NCBI RefSeq assembly: GCF_001905665.1
Contig: NZ_LIVX01000001.1
Span: forward strand, 434,001 to 498,000
Length of the DNA stretch: 64,000 bases
Origin: Streptomyces sp. CB02261
Lineage (GTDB): Bacteria; Actinomycetota; Actinomycetes; Streptomycetales; Streptomycetaceae
Direction of reading: 5' to 3'
The position numbers were made by a program, and so were the translations under genes. The notes under the pieces were generated by a model. The model had not been told where the DNA came from. It did not search any database and saw only the letters and a list, made by a program, of their open reading frames with translations. Below are positions 1 through 8,321 of the stretch, in pieces (position 1 is the stretch's first letter; each line of letters starts with the position of its first letter).

Positions 1-182
1 CGCCGCACGACGCGCGGCGCTCGGTCCGGGTGCTGTCGGGCCTCTACGTCTGCGGCGACCACCGCGCGACGGCCACCCCCCGGGGCGCCCTCTCCTCGGG
101 CCACCGAGCCGCCCGCTCCCTCCTGACGGACCTGGGCGTCCGGGTCCCCGGAGGCGAGGAGGCGCACGACGAGGCGGCCTGA
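1..182 (+). CDS. C-terminal end of a FAD-dependent amine-oxidase-type oxidoreductase (5' truncated)
   Basis: Only the last 59 codons are in the window; the frame is open from base 3 and stops at 180-182. The peptide contains VRVLSGLYVCGDHRATATPR followed by a GALSSGHRAA stretch. That matches the C-terminal FAD-binding signature (GLYxCGD...GA..SG..AA) of flavin-containing amine oxidoreductases and phytoene-desaturase-like proteins. The conserved Asp of the GD pair normally contacts the FAD ribityl or pyrophosphate. The substrate cannot be inferred from this fragment. It is convergent with the minus-strand regulator that follows. Confidence 0.75.
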   Translation, partial: PHDARRSVRVLSGLYVCGDHRATATPRGALSSGHRAARSLLTDLGVRVPGGEEAHDEAA

Positions 183-327
183 GACGTGGCCCCATCTGGA
201 CGGCGCCCCGGGTCTGGGCCCGCCCGTCGCGGTCAGACGTTCCGGGCCCAACCCACGGGCACCGGGCGTCAGGGGCGACGGGCGCGAGACCTGGGCTCCG
301 GGCAGCGGTGGGCGCGGCCCGTGGGGG

Positions 328-1839
328 TCAGCCGATGGCTGCTACTCGGTCGCGGTAGGTGCGGGCCGCCGCCGCGTCGCGGTACGGCTCCAGGCGACGC
401 TCGAAGTCCCGTACGTACTCCACCGCCCGCGCCGACCGCATCTCCGACGCCTGCTGCGCCGCCTCCGCCCCCAGCGCGCACGCCTGGTCGAGTTCGCCGA
501 GGGCGAGCCGGGACGTGGCCAGGACGACCCGGCAGAAGAGCCGGCTGCGGGCGAAGCCGGGGGCGCGGAGCTGGAGGGCGCGTTCGGCGTGCTGGGCGGC
601 GGGCCGGTACTGCTGGAGGTCGCGGTGGCAGTGCCCGAGCTCGTCGGCGAGCTGGGCCTCGTCGAACATCCGGGCCCAGTACGGCACCTCGTCGCCCGGC
701 CGGGCCGCCTCCAGGGCCCGCTCGGCCCGGACGAGCGAGGCACTGCACGCGCGCGCCTCGCCGAGGACCGCGTGCCCCCGTGCCTCCACCGCGTGCAGCA
801 TCGCCTGGACGACGGGCGGCGCGGCGGGCCCGACGCCCTGCTGGGCGACCCGGGCGAGCTGGACGGCCTCCCTGCCGTGGCCGAGGTAGACGGCCTGGCA
901 GCTCATGGTGAGGAGCACGTACGAGCCGTAGGCCCGGTCCCCGGCGGCCTGGGCGAGACGCAGCGCCTGGACGAAGTAGCGCTGGGCGAGGCCGTGGGCG
1001 GCGATGTCGTACGAGGTCCAGCCGGCGAGCCGGGTGAGGTCGGCGGCGGCGGCGAAGAGGCGGCGCCCGACGGCCTCCCCGTACGTCCCGCGGAGCATCG
1101 GCTCGGCCTCGTGCTCCAGGTAGCGGACGAGGGCCTGGCGGGCGTGGCCGCCGCCGTAGGCGTGGTCGAGGGTGCGGAAGAGCTCGCCGACGGAGCGGAG
1201 CGCGGCGATGTCGCCGCTGGAGACCCGCTGGCCGGGGCCGCGGTCCGTACCGCGCTGCCGGGGCACGGAGAAGCGGCCCTGCGGCGGGACCCGGGGATCG
1301 TGCCCGAGCCGGCCCTCGGCGGGCACGGTCGCGGTCGCGGTCGCCGTCACGGCGGAGGTGCGGTGGCCGGGCGACGGGTGGTCCCCGCGCGCCACCCGGT
1401 CGTCCGCCCGTCCGATCAGCCAGTCGCGGCTGGGGACGACCAGGCCCGCCGGGGTGAAGGCGATCTTCCGGAGCTCGGCGTGGCTGCCGGAGTCCTTGCG
1501 CCACAGACCGCTGACGATGTCGACGGCCTCCTCGGGGGTCGCGGCGAACTCCAGGCCCGCGTAGACGGGCGCGCAGGCGTCGAGGCCGAGGTCCTGGGCG
1601 GAGAGGCGTCGGCCGAGACGGCGGGTGAAGACCTCGGCGATGAGGGCGGGCGTGGTGCCGCGCGGCTGCTGCCCGCGGAGCCAGCGGGTCACGGAGGTCT
1701 TGTCGTACCGCAGGTCGAGACCGTGTTCCAGACCGAGCTGGTCCACCCGTCTCGCGAGCCCGGCGTGGGAGAACCCGGCTTCGGCGATGAGCGCGGCGAG
1801 CTGGCGGTTCGGGATGCGCTGCGGTGGTCGTTCCGTCAT
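328..1839 (-). CDS. HTH transcriptional regulator with TPR-like C-terminal region (503 aa)
   Basis: The start is taken as the ATG at 1839 (MTERPPQRIPNRQLAALI). Residues about 10-60 form a helix-turn-helix-like segment (AALIAEAGFSHAGLARRV ... SVTRWLRGQ), as in Streptomyces XRE-type regulators. Residues about 150-215 are low-complexity and rich in Ala, Thr, Pro and Gly, probably a disordered linker. Residues about 220-500 are Ala/Leu-rich paired helices resembling TPR repeats (for example RYFVQALRLAQAAGDRAYGS and AQHAERALQL). The architecture recalls the large Streptomyces HTH-TPR regulators of which NsdA is a known member, but I cannot assign it to a named protein. It is divergent from lipB across 282 bp, so it could act on that shared region; this is inference. 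Confidence 0.85.
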   Translation of the reverse strand: MTERPPQRIPNRQLAALIAEAGFSHAGLARRVDQLGLEHGLDLRYDKTSVTRWLRGQQPRGTTPALIAEVFTRRLGRRLSAQDLGLDACAPVYAGLEFAATPEEAVDIVSGLWRKDSGSHAELRKIAFTPAGLVVPSRDWLIGRADDRVARGDHPSPGHRTSAVTATATATVPAEGRLGHDPRVPPQGRFSVPRQRGTDRGPGQRVSSGDIAALRSVGELFRTLDHAYGGGHARQALVRYLEHEAEPMLRGTYGEAVGRRLFAAAADLTRLAGWTSYDIAAHGLAQRYFVQALRLAQAAGDRAYGSYVLLTMSCQAVYLGHGREAVQLARVAQQGVGPAAPPVVQAMLHAVEARGHAVLGEARACSASLVRAERALEAARPGDEVPYWARMFDEAQLADELGHCHRDLQQYRPAAQHAERALQLRAPGFARSRLFCRVVLATSRLALGELDQACALGAEAAQQASEMRSARAVEYVRDFERRLEPYRDAAAARTYRDRVAAIG

Positions 1840-2121
1840 CAGCTGTGCGGTCTCCTGCCTTCCGGGTCCGGGCGGCAGCCCCGTAGGACCCTCATGGAAC
1901 GGCGTGAATTTAGCGGTCCTCACGGCCCGTACCGCCACCTTCGCCCCACATTCATCCGATCGTGTGAGGATTGACGGCACCGCTGACGTAGGCGCCCCCG
2001 TCCACCTGCCGGAGGTGTGTCCCGGGCACCGCCGTACAGTGGCATGGGCGCGAATGACCCATTCGGCGCCGAGTCGGCCCGGGATGATCCCCGGTTCCCG
2101 GCCCGGTACCCAGGAGGAGGC

Positions 2122-2937
2122 ATGGCCGTGAGTGAGCTGCGATTCGTCCGCCTTGGATTCGGCGAGGAAGCCGTCGACTACCAGGTGGCCTGGGACAAGC
2201 AGCGCCAGGTGCACGCCGCGCGGTTCGCGGACGAGATCGACGACACCTGCCTGCTGCTGGAGCACCCGCCGGTCTACACGGCCGGCCGGCGCACGGCGGA
2301 GAGCGAGCGCCCCCTCGACGGGACGCCGGTGGTGGACGTCGACCGCGGCGGCAAGATCACCTGGCACGGACCCGGCCAGCTCGTCGGCTACCCGATCATG
2401 AAGCTGCCGCGCCCGGTGGACGTCGTGGCGCACGTCCGCAGGCTGGAGGACGCGCTGATCCTCACGGCCGCCGAGTTCGGTCTCGAGACGACCAGGATCG
2501 AGGGGCGCAGCGGCGTCTGGGTCCTCGGTGACCCGGTGGAGCAGCGGCCGTTCCTCGGCGGTCTGTCGCTCGACTTCGACCCCCGTCTGCACGACGAGGA
2601 GTTCGACGCCCGCCTGAACGGTCCGGAGTACGCGCCGTCCAACGCCGGCCAGCGCCGCGAGGACCGCAAGCTGGCCGCCATCGGCATCCGGGTCGCCAAG
2701 GGCGTCACCATGCACGGCTTCTCGCTCAACGTGAACCCGGACAACGCGTGGTTCGACCGGATCATCCCGTGCGGCATCCGCGACGCGGGGGTGACCTCGC
2801 TCGCCAACGAGCTGGGCCGGGACATCTCGATCGCGGAGGTGCTGCCGGTGGTGGAGCGCCACCTGCGGGACGTCCTCGAGGGCGCGGAACTGAAGCCGCG
2901 CGAGATCGAGCGTCCGGCGGAGACGGCCTCGGCCTGA
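2122..2937 (+). CDS. lipB: octanoyl-[acyl-carrier-protein]:protein N-octanoyltransferase LipB
   Basis: LipB moves the octanoyl group from acyl carrier protein to lipoyl domains of 2-oxoacid dehydrogenases and the glycine cleavage H protein in the cytoplasm; LipA then inserts sulfur. The 271-residue product carries the LipB signatures: [15 protein letters not shown], the [17 protein letters not shown] block, Lys183 in the [12 protein letters not shown] motif and the acyl-accepting Cys217 in IIPCGIRD. The ATG at 2122 is preceded by a strong AGGAGGAGG ribosome site. Upstream in-frame ATG codons give an N-terminal extension unlike the family. A GTG three codons into this gene (2128) is a weaker alternative. 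It lies 112 bp upstream of lipA and is probably co-transcribed. Confidence 0.97.
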   Translation: MAVSELRFVRLGFGEEAVDYQVAWDKQRQVHAARFADEIDDTCLLLEHPPVYTAGRRTAESERPLDGTPVVDVDRGGKITWHGPGQLVGYPIMKLPRPVDVVAHVRRLEDALILTAAEFGLETTRIEGRSGVWVLGDPVEQRPFLGGLSLDFDPRLHDEEFDARLNGPEYAPSNAGQRREDRKLAAIGIRVAKGVTMHGFSLNVNPDNAWFDRIIPCGIRDAGVTSLANELGRDISIAEVLPVVERHLRDVLEGAELKPREIERPAETASA

Positions 2938-3049
2938 GGCGTCCCGAGGAATGCGGGGCGCTGGCCAGAGGTTGGCCAGAGGTAGTAAGGCATGGGAAGC
3001 AACGGCGTACCCTGGTGTGCGCCGAAGAATCGAAGCTACAGGAGCCGAT

Positions 3050-4018
3050 GTGTCCGCAGTCGCACCCGACGGACGCAAGATGCTGCGCCTGGAGGTCCGG
3101 AACGCCCAGACCCCCATCGAGCGCAAGCCCGAGTGGATCAAGACCCGGGCGAAGATGGGGCCCGAGTACACGAAGATGCAGGGTCTCGTGAAGAGCGAGG
3201 GCCTGCACACGGTCTGCCAGGAGGCGGGCTGTCCCAACATCTTCGAGTGCTGGGAGGACCGCGAGGCGACCTTCCTCATCGGCGGCGACCAGTGCACCCG
3301 GCGCTGTGACTTCTGCCAGATCGACACGGGCAAGCCCGAGGCGCTCGACCGTGACGAGCCGCGCCGTGTGGGCGAGTCCGTCGTCACGATGGACCTGAAC
3401 TACGCCACCATCACCGGCGTCGCCCGCGACGACCTGGAGGACGGCGGCGCCTGGCTGTACGCGGAGACCGTGCGCCAGATCCACCAGCAGACGGCGGACC
3501 GCGCCGACGGCCGGACGAAGGTCGAGCTGCTCGCGCCCGACTTCAACGCCGTGCCGGAGCTCCTCGCGGAGGTCTTCGCCTCCCGTCCCGAGGTCTTCGC
3601 GCACAACGTGGAGACGGTGCCGCGGATCTTCAAGCGGATCCGCCCCGGCTTCCGCTACGAGCGCTCGCTCGACGTCATCACCCAGGCGCGGGACTACGGT
3701 CTGATCACGAAGTCGAACCTGATCCTCGGCATGGGCGAGACCCGCGAGGAGATCAGCGAGGCGCTCCAGCAGCTGCACGACGCGGGCTGCGAGCTGATCA
3801 CGATCACCCAGTACCTGCGCCCCTCGGTCCGGCACCACCCCGTGGAGCGCTGGGTGAAGCCGCAGGAGTTCGTGGAGCTGAAGGAGGAGGCCGACGAGAT
3901 CGGTTTCTCCGGCGTGATGTCGGGCCCGCTGGTCCGTTCCTCGTACCGCGCGGGACGGCTGTACCAGCAGGCGATCGAGAAGCGCGGCGCCGTGGACAAC
4001 GCCACCCAGGCCGTGTGA
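3050..4018 (+). CDS. lipA: lipoyl synthase LipA
   Basis: This radical-SAM enzyme inserts two sulfurs at C6 and C8 of the protein-bound octanoyl chain made by LipB. The auxiliary cluster motif is C56-x4-C61-x5-C67 ([12 protein letters not shown]) and the SAM cluster motif is C82-x3-C86-x2-C89 (CTRRCDFC). The C-terminal RSSY motif, whose Ser ligates the auxiliary cluster, is present (LVRSSYRAG). The start is the GTG at 3050 ([15 protein letters not shown]), with AGGAG about 7 bases upstream. Open frame further upstream encodes non-conserved sequence. The 322 residues match the family length. A strong terminator-like hairpin follows at 4059-4110. Confidence 0.97.
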   Translation: MSAVAPDGRKMLRLEVRNAQTPIERKPEWIKTRAKMGPEYTKMQGLVKSEGLHTVCQEAGCPNIFECWEDREATFLIGGDQCTRRCDFCQIDTGKPEALDRDEPRRVGESVVTMDLNYATITGVARDDLEDGGAWLYAETVRQIHQQTADRADGRTKVELLAPDFNAVPELLAEVFASRPEVFAHNVETVPRIFKRIRPGFRYERSLDVITQARDYGLITKSNLILGMGETREEISEALQQLHDAGCELITITQYLRPSVRHHPVERWVKPQEFVELKEEADEIGFSGVMSGPLVRSSYRAGRLYQQAIEKRGAVDNATQAV

Positions 4019-4058
4019 ATCCAAGCACAAGTAGTTACTGGCCAGTAGTGGCCTGATC

Positions 4059-4110
4059 CGGCGCGGCCCGTACGCTCCCGCAGCTCAGCGGGGACGTACG
4101 GGCCGCGCCG
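4059..4110 (+). terminator. hairpin terminator after lipA
   Basis: A 16-bp perfect stem (4059-4074 with 4095-4110; core GCGCGGCCCGTACG) begins 41 bp after the lipA stop. The 20-base loop can pair further through CCCGC/GCGGG. No T-tract follows, as is usual for actinobacterial hairpin terminators. Confidence 0.75.
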
Positions 4111-4270
4111 ACGTCGTGCGTACGCCCGCTCGGCCGCATCGACCTTTCATCAGTGTTTGACCACCGGGTCACGCCCTGGTAACACCGATCTGTGAGCCTG
4201 GTTTCACTCACCGCCATCACCTGCTCACACCCCCGCCTCGTCTCACCCGCAATCGAGGGAGGACCCCGCC

Positions 4271-4486
4271 ATGCCGCCCGCATCGACGCACGTCCGCGTC
4301 ACCGCGATCCCGTCCGTCACCGACGCCCTGAAGGCCGTCGAGTCGCTGCTCCTCGGCTCCGGGCAGCGCACCGCACGGCGCAACGCCTGGAACTCCGTCC
4401 TGGAGGACCGCCGCCGCGCCAAGGACAGGGTCGAGGCCCAGCACGTGATGGAGGTCGCGTCGGGCCGGACTTCCCGGGCCACGTAA
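4271..4486 (+). CDS. small conserved hypothetical protein (71 aa)
   Basis: The product starts MPPASTHVRVTAIPSVTDALKAVE and is rich in Arg and Lys near its C-terminus (GSGQRTARRNAWNSVLEDRRRAKDR). It is probably a soluble helical protein; no known domain is recognised. A GAGGGAGGA ribosome site lies about 8 bases upstream of the ATG. The gene sits between lipA and the DUF4191 gene, and from memory a similar small gene occupies this slot in other Streptomyces. It ends only 10 bp before the DUF4191 start, so the two may be co-transcribed. Function unknown. Confidence 0.75.
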   Translation: MPPASTHVRVTAIPSVTDALKAVESLLLGSGQRTARRNAWNSVLEDRRRAKDRVEAQHVMEVASGRTSRAT

Positions 4487-4496
4487 ACTTCAGGAC

Positions 4497-5201
4497 ATGG
4501 CGAGGAAGGCAAACACGGGCAGCGCTGACGCTGCGAACCAGGGGCGGCTCAAGCAGATCGCCCTCACGTACAAGATGACCCGAAAGGCCGACCCTAAGGT
4601 CGGACTTGTCGTCGCAGGCGTGGGCATCGTCGTACTCGGTGTCCTCCTCGCGATCGGCTTCCTGATCGGTCACCCGGTCTACCTGGGCATCCTGGGCTTC
4701 GTCCTGGGGCTCCTGGCGGCGGCCATCGTGTTCGGGCGGCGCGCCGAGCGCGCGGCCTTCGGGCAGATGGAAGGCCAGCCGGGCGCGGCGGCGGCGGTCC
4801 TGCAGAACGTCGGACGCGGCTGGACCACGACCCCCGCGGTCGCGATGAACCGCAGCCAGGACGTCGTGCACCGGGCGGTCGGCCGGGCCGGCATCGTGCT
4901 GGTGGCCGAGGGCAACCCGAACCGGGTCAAGACGCTGCTCGCGGCCGAGAAGAAGCGGATGGGCCGCGTCGTGGTGGACGTGCCGGTGCACGACATCGTC
5001 GTCGGCGACGGCGAGGGCCAGGTGCCGCTCAAGAAGGTCCGTACGACCATGCTCAAGCTGCCTCGGGTGCTCACCGGCCCGCAGGTGACGGCGGCCAACG
5101 ACCGGCTGCGGGCGATGGGCGACCTGATGAGCAACATGCCGCTGCCGAAGGGTCCGATGCCGAAGGGCATGCGGATGCCGCGGGGCGGAAAGATGCGCTG
5201 A
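4497..5201 (+). CDS. DUF4191 domain membrane protein (234 aa)
   Basis: Residues about 38-60 (VGLVVAGVGIVVLGVLLAIGF) and 63-82 (YLGILGFVLGLLAAAIVFG) form two adjacent membrane helices. A soluble domain follows with AFGQMEGQPGAAAAVLQN, AEGNPNRVKTLLAAEKKR and VRTTMLKLPRVLTGPQV. The C-terminus is basic and Met/Pro/Gly-rich. This layout fits the actinobacterial DUF4191 family, which in many genomes follows lipA. The role is unknown; conserved association with lipoate genes is the only clue. The ATG has a CAGGA site just upstream. A bidirectional terminator separates it from the convergent RDD gene. Confidence 0.88.
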   Translation: MARKANTGSADAANQGRLKQIALTYKMTRKADPKVGLVVAGVGIVVLGVLLAIGFLIGHPVYLGILGFVLGLLAAAIVFGRRAERAAFGQMEGQPGAAAAVLQNVGRGWTTTPAVAMNRSQDVVHRAVGRAGIVLVAEGNPNRVKTLLAAEKKRMGRVVVDVPVHDIVVGDGEGQVPLKKVRTTMLKLPRVLTGPQVTAANDRLRAMGDLMSNMPLPKGPMPKGMRMPRGGKMR

Positions 5202-5228
5202 CGCGCCCGACCGATCGAACGCTCGAAC

Positions 5229-5270
5229 GCGAGGGGCCCCGGACCGTGACAACGGTCCGGGGCCCCTCGC
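5229..5270. terminator. bidirectional hairpin terminator between DUF4191 and RDD genes
   Basis: A perfect 19-bp stem (5229-5247 with 5252-5270; arm starts GCGAGGGGCCCCGGACC) closes a 4-base loop. It sits between the stops of two convergent genes and can serve both strands. Confidence 0.85.
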
Positions 5271-5305
5271 GCATCTGCCGTACGGGCCTCGCCCGCCGGT
5301 ACGGG

Positions 5306-5773
5306 TCAGATACGGACCTGGACGGCGCCGGAGAGGCGGTCGTGGAGGCCGCGGCCGTCGCGGTCCCAGATGAGGGCCGGGATCGCCAGGCAGACCAGCA
5401 GGGAGCGCAGCGCCACGCGGGGCAGGCCGAGGCGGCCGCCGCGCGCCGAGACGACCGCGAGGCCGAAGAGGCGCTTGCCGGGCGTCGAGCCGATGGTGCC
5501 GACGGTCAGCACGCTCAGGACGAGCAGGATGCCGAGGGCCCAGTTGCCCGTCGCCTGGTTGTAGCCGTCGGTGATCAAGCCGTATGCGATCAGCGTGCAG
5601 AGGGCCCAGTCGACGGCCAGCGCGCCGAGGCGCCGCCCGGGGCGGGCGATGGAACCGGGGCCCTCCTCGGGCAGCCCCAGCTGCTGACCGCGGTAGCCGA
5701 AGTCGACGCCTGCGTCCTCGGCCGCCGCGCGGGGGCCGGAGAGCCAAGATCCGAGTGCTTGCCTGTTGTCCAC
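5306..5773 (-). CDS. RDD family membrane protein (155 aa)
   Basis: The product begins VDNRQALGSWLSGPRAAAEDAG. It has the RDD signature R-x2-A near ARPGRRLGALAVDWALCTLIAYG in its first membrane helix, a second helix (NWALGILLVLSVLTVGTIGS) and a third in the LRSLLVCLAIPALIWD region. The TPGKRLFGLAVV motif between helices and HDRLSGAVQV at the end are typical of the family. RDD proteins are small polytopic membrane proteins of mostly unknown role, proposed to be transporters. I chose the GTG at 5773; the frame is open further upstream without homologous-looking sequence. It is divergent from glnA, so its 5' end lies about 107 bp from the GlnR box. Confidence 0.85.
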   Translation of the reverse strand: MDNRQALGSWLSGPRAAAEDAGVDFGYRGQQLGLPEEGPGSIARPGRRLGALAVDWALCTLIAYGLITDGYNQATGNWALGILLVLSVLTVGTIGSTPGKRLFGLAVVSARGGRLGLPRVALRSLLVCLAIPALIWDRDGRGLHDRLSGAVQVRI

Positions 5774-5880
5774 CCGACCACGGTACTGCGCCCGATTTTG
5801 ATCACTTCGGCCCGGGTCGGCGAAGACGCGCCGGACCCGTCGGCGCGGAGCGCCGGACTGCGCGGCGCCACCCAGCCCGG

Positions 5881-5918
5881 TTAACTTGGACGAAACAAAT
5901 GGGTCATGCTTGAGAAAT
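5881..5918 (+). promoter_or_regulatory. GlnR box upstream of glnA
   Basis: The bases read TTAAC-n6-GAAAC-n6-GTCAT-n6-GAAAT, with 6-base spacers throughout. This is two a/b half-site pairs of the established actinomycete GlnR consensus (gTnAc-n6-GaAAc, repeated). It lies 99 bp upstream of the glnA start codon. GlnR is the OmpR-type nitrogen regulator that activates glnA under nitrogen limitation in Streptomyces. The match is direct; occupancy is inference. Confidence 0.85.
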
Positions 5919-6017
5919 CCCGTCTGCCTATGGTCGGGTCCAGCGTGTGCCACCGCACTGGCCGCACGACCGAGCTGCAACCCCGCCCCTCCCCGGGCCG
6001 GGAGTAGGAGGAGTTGG

Positions 6018-7442
6018 ATGTCCGAGAAGCACGGGTTCCAGAACGCCGACGAGGTCCAGAAGTTCATCAAGGACAACGACGTCAAGATGGTCGACGTCCG
6101 CTTCTGTGACCTCCCGGGCGTGATGCAGCACTTCACGATCCCGGCGACGGCCTTCGACCCGGCGGAGGAGCTCGCCTTCGACGGCTCGTCGATCCGCGGC
6201 TTCCAGGCGATCCACGAGTCCGACATGGCGCTCCGCGCCGACCTGTCGACGGCCCGCGTGGACCCCTTCCGCCGCGACAAGACGCTGAACATCAACTTCT
6301 TCATCCACGACCCGATCACGGGCGAGCAGTACAGCCGTGACCCGCGGAACATCGCGAAGAAGGCCGAGGCGTACCTCGCCTCCACCGGCATCGCCGACAC
6401 CGCGTACTTCGGCCCCGAGGCGGAGTTCTACGTCTTCGACTCGGTGCGCTTCGAGACCTCCGCGAACCAGGGCTTCTACCACATCGACTCCGAGGCCGGC
6501 GCCTGGAACACCGGTGCGGAGGAGAACAACCGCGGTTACAAGGTCCGCTACAAGGGCGGCTACTTCCCGGCCCCGCCGGTCGACCACTTCGCCGACCTGC
6601 GCTCCGAGATCTCCCTGGAGCTGGAGAACGTCGGCCTCCAGGTCGAGCGCCAGCACCACGAGGTCGGCACCGCCGGCCAGGCCGAGATCAACTACAAGTT
6701 CAACACGCTGCTCGCCGCGGCCGACGACCTGATGCTCTTCAAGTACATCGTGAAGAACGTCGCCTGGCGCAACGGCAAGACCGCGACCTTCATGCCGAAG
6801 CCGATCTTCGGCGACAACGGCTCGGGCATGCACGTCCACCAGTCGCTGTGGTCGAACGGCGACCCGCTGTTCTACGACGAGACGGGCTACGCGGGCCTCT
6901 CGGACACCGCCCGCTACTACATCGGCGGCATCCTCAAGCACGCGCCGTCGCTGCTCGCCTTCACCAACCCGACGGTGAACTCGTACCACCGCCTGGTCCC
7001 GGGCTTCGAGGCGCCGGTCAACATGGTGTACTCGCAGCGCAACCGCTCCGCGGCCATGCGCATCCCGATCACGGGCTCGAACCCGAAGGCCAAGCGCGTC
7101 GAGTTCCGCGCGCCGGACCCGTCCTCGAACCCGTACCTCGCCTTCTCGGCGCTGCTCCTCGCGGGCCTCGACGGCATCAAGAACAAGATCGAGCCGATGG
7201 AGCCGATCGACAAGGACCTGTACGAGCTGGCTCCCGAGGAGCACGCCAACGTCCCGCAGGTCCCCACCAACCTCGAGGCCGTCCTCTCCGCCCTGGAGGC
7301 GGACAACGAGTACCTCCAGGCCGGCGGTGTCTTCACCTCCGACCTGATCGAGACGTGGATCGACTACAAGCGCACGAACGAGATCGCCCCGATCCAGCTG
7401 CGCCCGCACCCGCACGAGTTCGAGCTGTACTTCGACCTCTAA
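6018..7442 (+). CDS. glnA: glutamine synthetase type I (GSI-beta)
   Basis: This enzyme makes glutamine from glutamate, ammonia and ATP as a cytoplasmic dodecamer. The 474-residue sequence shows [11 protein letters not shown], the ATP/metal block [12 protein letters not shown], the [16 protein letters not shown] segment, [11 protein letters not shown], and the NRSAAMRIP glutamate-binding loop. The adenylylation site is Tyr402 in [11 protein letters not shown], the target of GlnE, which is encoded at 39.6-42.6 kb here. The ATG at 6018 has an AGGAGGAG site about 4 bases upstream. It lies 99 bp downstream of a GlnR box and ends in a hairpin. It is slightly longer at the N-terminus ([13 protein letters not shown]) than the S. 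coelicolor form I recall (MFQNADDV). Confidence 0.98.
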   Translation: MSEKHGFQNADEVQKFIKDNDVKMVDVRFCDLPGVMQHFTIPATAFDPAEELAFDGSSIRGFQAIHESDMALRADLSTARVDPFRRDKTLNINFFIHDPITGEQYSRDPRNIAKKAEAYLASTGIADTAYFGPEAEFYVFDSVRFETSANQGFYHIDSEAGAWNTGAEENNRGYKVRYKGGYFPAPPVDHFADLRSEISLELENVGLQVERQHHEVGTAGQAEINYKFNTLLAAADDLMLFKYIVKNVAWRNGKTATFMPKPIFGDNGSGMHVHQSLWSNGDPLFYDETGYAGLSDTARYYIGGILKHAPSLLAFTNPTVNSYHRLVPGFEAPVNMVYSQRNRSAAMRIPITGSNPKAKRVEFRAPDPSSNPYLAFSALLLAGLDGIKNKIEPMEPIDKDLYELAPEEHANVPQVPTNLEAVLSALEADNEYLQAGGVFTSDLIETWIDYKRTNEIAPIQLRPHPHEFELYFDL

Positions 7443-7458
7443 GCCGCGGATTCCGCGT

Positions 7459-7492
7459 GAAGGCCGCCATCCCTCTCGGGGTGGCGGCCTTC
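7459..7492 (+). terminator. hairpin terminator after glnA
   Basis: An 11-bp stem GAAGGCCGCCA/TGGCGGCCTTC (7459-7469 with 7482-7492), with a further CCC/GGG pairing inside the loop, begins 16 bp after the glnA stop. Confidence 0.75.
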
Positions 7493-7522
7493 GCCGTACC
7501 CGCGACGCGGTCTGTCGTCCGG

Positions 7523-7798
7523 TCAGCGGCCGTGGCGGATGAACGTGCGGACCATGCGGCAGGTGGTGTCCGAGGGCGGGTGGATGCCGAGTTGGGTGGC
7601 GGTGGTGCGTATCGTCGCGTTCGTCGCCTTCGACGGGACGTAGACGCCGGCGTCGAGGAGGGCGATCGCGAGGCGCATCGCCTTCAGGCGCCGGTTGTGC
7701 GTCACGTACCACTCGCGCGGCCGGCCCGCGGGAAGCGGCTTCCTCTGGAGGGGCTTCCAGGGTTCGATGGACGGCGTCCGGATCACGGCGAGAGCCAT
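7523..7798 (-). CDS. small conserved hypothetical protein (91 aa)
   Basis: The 91-residue basic protein starts MALAVIRTPSIEPWKPLQRK and contains REWYVTHNRRLKAMRLAIALLD and ATQLGIHPPSDTTCRMVRTFIRHG. No membrane helix or signal peptide is visible. A clear AGGAGGT ribosome site precedes the ATG (7798). The Arg/Lys content and the segment NATIRTTATQLGIHPPSD could suggest nucleic-acid contact, but I recognise no domain. It is convergent with glnA. A gene of this kind beside glnA is, from memory, conserved in Streptomyces. Confidence 0.75.
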   Translation of the reverse strand: MALAVIRTPSIEPWKPLQRKPLPAGRPREWYVTHNRRLKAMRLAIALLDAGVYVPSKATNATIRTTATQLGIHPPSDTTCRMVRTFIRHGR

Positions 7799-7947
7799 GG
7801 GCTACCTCCTGGCGAACGGTGGGGTGCGGGCCCTCCCCGGGACCCTCACCTTCACCCCCCATTTTAGTGGCCCGCACTGACAATCGCCCCTGGCCAGGCA
7901 GGGTTTGGGGGGTGGTGGAGCGCGGTCTGGCGGGTACCGTGGTGCGC

Positions 7948-8307
7948 ATGGAGATCTGGATCAATCCCGCCTGTTCCAAGTGCCGCAGCGCCCTCACCCT
8001 TCTCGACGCCGAGGGCGCCGACTACACCGTCCGGCGGTACCTGGAGGACGTGCCCTCGCCCGAGGAGATCGCGCGCGTCCTCGAACGGCTCGGCCTCGAA
8101 CCGTGGGACATCACCCGGACCCAGGAGGCCGTCGCCAAGGAACTCGGCGTGAAGGACTGGCCCCGAGACGCCGGGAACCGCGACCGGTGGATCGAGGCGC
8201 TCGCCGCGCACCCCAAGCTGATCCAGCGCCCGATCATCACCGCCGAGGACGGCACCGCCGTCGTCGGCCGGTCGGAGGAGGCCGTACGGGACGCGCTGTC
8301 CCGCTGA
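7948..8307 (+). CDS. ArsC/Spx-family thioredoxin-fold protein (119 aa)
   Basis: The start MEIWINPACSKCRSALTLLDAEG has the thioredoxin-fold N-terminus and a C-x2-C-R redox motif (Cys10, Cys13). It continues with EEIARVLERLGLEP, AKELGVKDWPRD and the LIQRPIITAEDGTAVVGR segment, which contains the cis-Pro region typical of the ArsC/YffB family. Members include glutaredoxin-dependent arsenate reductases and Spx-like proteins. No ars genes are nearby, so arsenate reduction is not established and a general thiol-redox role is equally possible. An in-frame GTG six bases upstream is an alternative start. It lies 14 bp before the MocR-type regulator and is possibly co-transcribed. Confidence 0.85.
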   Translation: MEIWINPACSKCRSALTLLDAEGADYTVRRYLEDVPSPEEIARVLERLGLEPWDITRTQEAVAKELGVKDWPRDAGNRDRWIEALAAHPKLIQRPIITAEDGTAVVGRSEEAVRDALSR

Positions 8308-8321
8308 CACGGAGCCAGGGC

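Noticed and set aside
186..911. Plus-strand frames opposite the HTH/TPR regulator
   Set aside because: Only Arg/Pro/Gly-rich translations without a ribosome site; the minus-strand gene has a coherent helical protein.
1840..3387. N-terminal extension of the HTH regulator frame across lipB and lipA
   Set aside because: The frame stays open by composition only. The regulator's HTH begins a few residues after the ATG at 1839, and lipB and lipA occupy the other strand.
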